From Bacillota bacterium (GTDB taxonomy: Bacteria; Bacillota; Negativicutes; Sporomusales; Sporomusaceae), in the NCBI GenBank assembly GCA_023443285.1, contig JAEZVB010000068.1, positions 1 through 24,142 on the forward strand: a stretch of DNA of 24,142 nt, given 5' to 3'. Below, in pieces: positions 22,439 through 24,142 of the stretch (position 1 is its first letter; each line of letters starts with the position of its first letter). The notes beneath the pieces are model-generated. The model ran no database searches. It was not told the DNA's origin and saw only the letters and a program-made list of their open reading frames with translations. Made by a program: the position numbers and the translations under genes.

Positions 22439-23387
22439 ATATAATACATATTCTGCCTACTTGAAACAGAGGTATGGTGAAAAGGTGTACAAACTACCTG
22501 TGAGTTTGCCGGTGACCTGTCCCAATCGTGATGGGCAATGCGGACAGCAGGGGTGTGTATTTTGCGGTGAAATTGGCGCCGGATACGAAAATTTGCCTGC
22601 GTGGTTAACCGTTAGTGATCAATTGACCGCCAATAAAGCGCACATTACCCCAAAATATAAAGCGAAAAAATTCATACCTTATTTTCAAAACTTTAGCAAT
22701 ACCTATTTGCCGGTAGAACAACTTAAACGGCATGTCCTGGAAGCTTGCAAGGAAGACATTGTCGCGATTGCAATAGCAACCAGGCCGGACTGCATTAATG
22801 ACACCTATTTGCAAATGCTGTCAGGTATCAGGGAAGAACGAGGCGTTGATATTAGTATTGAACTAGGTTTGCAGACCGTGAACTATCATAGTCTGATTAA
22901 GATTAATCGCGGGCATACTCTTGCTGAGTTTATTGATGCGACAAGACGAATTAAGCATTGGTCGCTGGAGGTGTGTGCACATCTTATTCTCAACCTCCCC
23001 TGGGACGACATGACTGATACAATAGAGAGTGCAAAAATCGTTTCGGCAATGGGAGTTGACCAGGTAAAACTGCATGCTTTATATATTGTTAAGAATACCG
23101 TAATGGCTGACTGGTACCAAAAAGGTGAAATTTCCTTAGTCAGTAAAGAGGAATATGTTGAGAGAGTAATTGCATTCCTGGAATATCTGCATCCGGACAT
23201 TGTTATCCAACGTCTTATAGGCCGAGCTCCCGAGACAAATACGCTCTTTACAAATTGGCAGACTGGCTGGTGGAAGATTCGTGACGCGATTGAAGAACAA
23301 TTGTTGGTACGTGATACCTGTCAAGGCAAGAAATGCAACTATCTAAATGGATCGGCTGTAAAAAAGTTTTTGTCTGATGAGAACTAG
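22419..23387 (+). CDS. radical SAM protein, TIGR01212 (YhcC) family
   Basis: 322 aa. The start ATG at 22419 overlaps the previous stop by 20 bases, with AGGTGATT upstream, so translation is probably coupled. The N-terminus TRYNTYSAYLKQRYGEKVYKLPVSL and the cluster motif CPNRDGQCGQQGCVFCG (Cys34, Cys46, Cys49) define the family. Further family stretches are KKFIPYFQNFSNTYLPVEQLK, AIATRPDCI, ELGLQTVNYHSLIKINRGH and HLILNLPWD. The enzyme binds a [4Fe-4S] cluster and SAM in the cytosol; its substrate is not established. Cys41 is an extra cysteine in the motif region. Pairing with the B12-type radical SAM gene suggests linked or sequential modification chemistry, which is inference. Confidence 0.93.
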   Translation: MMTSGTRYNTYSAYLKQRYGEKVYKLPVSLPVTCPNRDGQCGQQGCVFCGEIGAGYENLPAWLTVSDQLTANKAHITPKYKAKKFIPYFQNFSNTYLPVEQLKRHVLEACKEDIVAIAIATRPDCINDTYLQMLSGIREERGVDISIELGLQTVNYHSLIKINRGHTLAEFIDATRRIKHWSLEVCAHLILNLPWDDMTDTIESAKIVSAMGVDQVKLHALYIVKNTVMADWYQKGEISLVSKEEYVERVIAFLEYLHPDIVIQRLIGRAPETNTLFTNWQTGWWKIRDAIEEQLLVRDTCQGKKCNYLNGSAVKKFLSDEN

Positions 23388-23448
23388 GCCGCTAAGCCCC
23401 CCGTTTTATAGGGAGTGTTTAGAACTATGGACAATGCAAGTGATTTAT

Positions 23449-23475
23449 CGGAATAAACTTACTATTCCGTGTTTA
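23449..23475 (+). terminator. possible terminator after the radical-SAM pair
   Basis: A 7-bp perfect stem (CGGAATA, 23449-23455, with 23463-23469) and a 7-base loop, then TGTTTAAAT. The T tract is weak and the hairpin is 62 bases past the stop. The C-rich stretch at 23396-23402 also pairs briefly with GGG near 23411, with no T run. Confidence 0.4.
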
Positions 23476-23485
23476 AATAAAGTTA

Positions 23486-23514
23486 TTTACAAAGATAACT
23501 AATGTTGGTAATAT
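23486..23514 (+). promoter_or_regulatory. sigma-A promoter of the 51-aa gene
   Basis: -35 TTTACA (23486-23491), 17-base spacer, -10 TAATAT (23509-23514). The start is near 23521, 36 bases before the ATG. Confidence 0.7.
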
Positions 23515-23556
23515 AAGTACTGCAGTTCAAAATTAAGGGAGAGTGTAGTACTACAA

Positions 23557-23712
23557 ATGAAAAAGCTTCAATTATTAGAGCAGATTGATAAACTTGCATC
23601 GTTGCTTCATAGCAAAGACTTGAAAGAATTAAATTTTACGACAGGTACAATAAACGAAATGCAGCAAAAATTAGATATGCTGTCAGAAGAATATATTGCA
23701 TGCTATTGCTAA
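23557..23712 (+). CDS. 51-aa helical peptide, possibly Spo0E-like
   Basis: ATG at 23557, stop at 23710-23712. It is bracketed by a good promoter (23486-23514) and an intrinsic terminator overlapping the stop (23711-23739), which makes it a convincing single-gene unit despite its size. The peptide begins MKKLQLLEQIDKLASLL and ends INEMQQKLDMLSEEYIACYC, giving two amphipathic helices. This layout resembles Spo0E-family aspartyl phosphatases of Spo0A~P, but the usual SQELD signature reads QQKLD here and the family histidine region is not clear, so the assignment is tentative. AAGGGAGAG is about 14 bases before the ATG, longer than usual; the perfect palindrome GTAGTACTAC (23546-23555) fills the gap. 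Confidence 0.65.
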   Translation: MKKLQLLEQIDKLASLLHSKDLKELNFTTGTINEMQQKLDMLSEEYIACYC

Positions 23713-23739
23713 ACATCGTTTTTACGGTGTTTTCTTTTT
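23711..23739 (+). terminator. intrinsic terminator of the 51-aa gene
   Basis: An 8-bp stem with one G-U pair (AAACATCG, 23711-23718, with 23725-23732), a 6-base loop, then TCTTTTTATCTTTT. It separates the small gene from the rRNA promoters. Confidence 0.8.
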
Positions 23740-23750
23740 ATCTTTTGTTG

Positions 23751-23783
23751 TTGACATAATGTATAGCGTATGGTATTATACAA
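23751..23783 (+). promoter_or_regulatory. rRNA promoter P1
   Basis: -35 TTGACA (23751-23756), 17-base spacer, -10 TATTAT (23774-23779). TTGACATAAT and ATTATACAA form an imperfect inverted repeat that covers both elements. The downstream leader carries GTCTCGGGTAA (23789-23799), which recurs at 24053-24063. Confidence 0.8.
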
Positions 23784-23832
23784 GAGTTGTCTCGGGTAAC
23801 TAATAAAGTTCACCATAAAGACAAAATGAATA

Positions 23833-23861
23833 TTGACACACCGTAATGAGCGTGTTAATAT
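23833..23861 (+). promoter_or_regulatory. rRNA promoter P2
   Basis: -35 TTGACA (23833-23838), 17-base spacer, -10 TAATAT (23856-23861). TTGACAC and GTGTTAA (23833-23839, 23852-23858) match as an inverted repeat at 6 of 7 positions. The flanks are nearly identical to P3. Confidence 0.85.
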
Positions 23862-23913
23862 ATAAAAAGTCAGTTGTGCCAAGCAATAGACAAAATTACT
23901 AAAAAAACATATA

Positions 23914-23942
23914 TTGACACATCGAATATGATGTGATAATAT
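23914..23942 (+). promoter_or_regulatory. rRNA promoter P3
   Basis: -35 TTGACA (23914-23919), 17-base spacer, -10 TAATAT (23937-23942). TTGACACATC and GATGTGATAA (23914-23923, 23930-23939) match as an inverted repeat at 8 of 10 positions around a GAATAT centre. It lies 81 bases after P2, with identical ATATTGACACA and ATATATAAAA flanks. Confidence 0.85.
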
Positions 23943-23970
23943 ATAAAAGCTGTCGCTGCGATGTGAATGA

Positions 23971-23994
23971 CAAAGTGGTTTCAGCAAAGTGGTT
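23971..23994 (+). repeat. tandem CAAAGTGGTT decamer in the rRNA leader
   Basis: CAAAGTGGTT at 23971-23980 and again at 23985-23994, a 14-base period. A shorter relative (ACAAAGCG) follows at 23999. It could be a protein or antitermination site in the transcript. It does not match the boxA consensus I know. Confidence 0.6.
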
Positions 23995-24000
23995 CCGGAC

Positions 24001-24120
24001 AAAGCGTACCCTCCTTGGTACGTCCGTGACACTAGCACATCCGTGTGCGTCGGTCTCGGGTAAACGTGCCGTCCATGGCACACCCTCGACACTAGTGCAT
24101 CCGTGCACGTCGTTCCCTGA
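24001..24120 (+). repeat. two tandem 60-base hairpin units in the pre-rRNA leader
   Basis: Bases 24001-24060 and 24061-24120 align without gaps at 42 of 60 positions. Each unit folds into two hairpins: GTACC/GGTAC becomes GTGCC/GGCAC in the second unit, and GCACA/TGTGC becomes GTGCA/TGCAC. Three base pairs change on both sides, so pairing is kept. A lower GAC/GTC stem around an ACTA bulge is invariant. The change pattern shows that RNA structure is under selection. Confidence 0.8.
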
Positions 24121-24142
24121 AAACTGAACAATGTAAGTAATG

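Larger units (their letters stand above)
23786..24142 (+). other. 5' leader of a ribosomal RNA operon; 16S gene lies beyond the window
   Basis: The last ~30 bases (CCCTGAAAACTGAACAATG) match the motif commonly found shortly before 16S and 23S rRNA in Firmicutes. With three strong tandem promoters and no plausible coding frame, this is very probably the rRNA leader. The mature 16S 5' end is not in the window. The stretch from 23713 to the end holds no protein gene. Confidence 0.8.

Noticed and set aside
24001..24120. Tandem 60-base repeats as a CRISPR array
   Set aside because: Only two adjacent imperfect units, no unique spacers, and hairpins with compensatory changes. The context is an rRNA leader.
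23709..24131. 140-aa open frame on the minus strand over the rRNA leader
   Set aside because: It runs antisense through promoters P1-P3 and the hairpin units, has no ribosome site, and its sequence reflects the tandem repeats. A shadow frame.

Overview
The window is ordinary chromosomal DNA of a low-to-mid GC, anaerobic, probably endospore-forming Firmicute. The best guess is a Negativicute of the Sporomusa/Pelosinus type. The pointers are strong AGGAGG ribosome sites, sigma-A promoters with 17-base spacers, an HD-GYP protein with the Firmicute-type C-terminal tail, a possible Spo0E-like peptide, a Ku/LigD set as in spore formers, and a gene order read here as core chromosome. No phage, transposon, CRISPR array or tRNA gene was seen. 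The taxonomic call is inference; no 16S sequence lies inside the window.

Layout. Positions 1-800 hold the 3' part of an ABC-2 export permease. A small minus-strand gene (848-1045) with a structured leader and its own promoter follows. A plus-strand group comes next: a secreted SH3/NlpC-P60 endopeptidase (1366-2637), a 518-residue protein of unknown function (2710-4266) and a zinc-ribbon membrane protein (4286-4642). Positions 4734-9523 are on the minus strand: glutamine-dependent NAD synthetase, ATP-type PEP carboxykinase (first copy) and an HD-GYP protein. From 9714 the plus strand carries a TM1266-like ACT-fold protein, then a clear operon from a near-consensus promoter at 10010: YbaK-type deacylase, free-standing B3/B4 domain protein, threonine synthase and a second PEP carboxykinase, ending at a strong terminator (14381-14420).

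Positions 14422-17198 form a three-gene minus-strand end-joining operon (ATP-dependent ligase, Ku, LigD-type polymerase), with ligase and polymerase as separate proteins. Next on the minus strand are a four-CxxC zinc-ribbon protein with a possible self-occluding leader, oligoendopeptidase F, and an N-acetylmuramoyl-L-alanine amidase with no signal peptide. A consensus promoter at 20615 drives two overlapping radical-SAM genes (20675-23387). A 51-residue peptide follows. The last 400 bases look like the promoter and leader region of an rRNA operon: three promoters, each with an inverted repeat across its -35 and -10, and a tandem 60-base unit whose two hairpins show compensatory base changes. 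The sequence ends in a motif typical of the region just before 16S rRNA.

Most genes are recognisable housekeeping or stress genes. The least explained items are the rRNA leader and promoter structure, the duplicated PEP carboxykinases, the YbaK + B3/B4 pair, the split end-joining operon, the 518-residue protein, and the regulated small gene at 848-1045.
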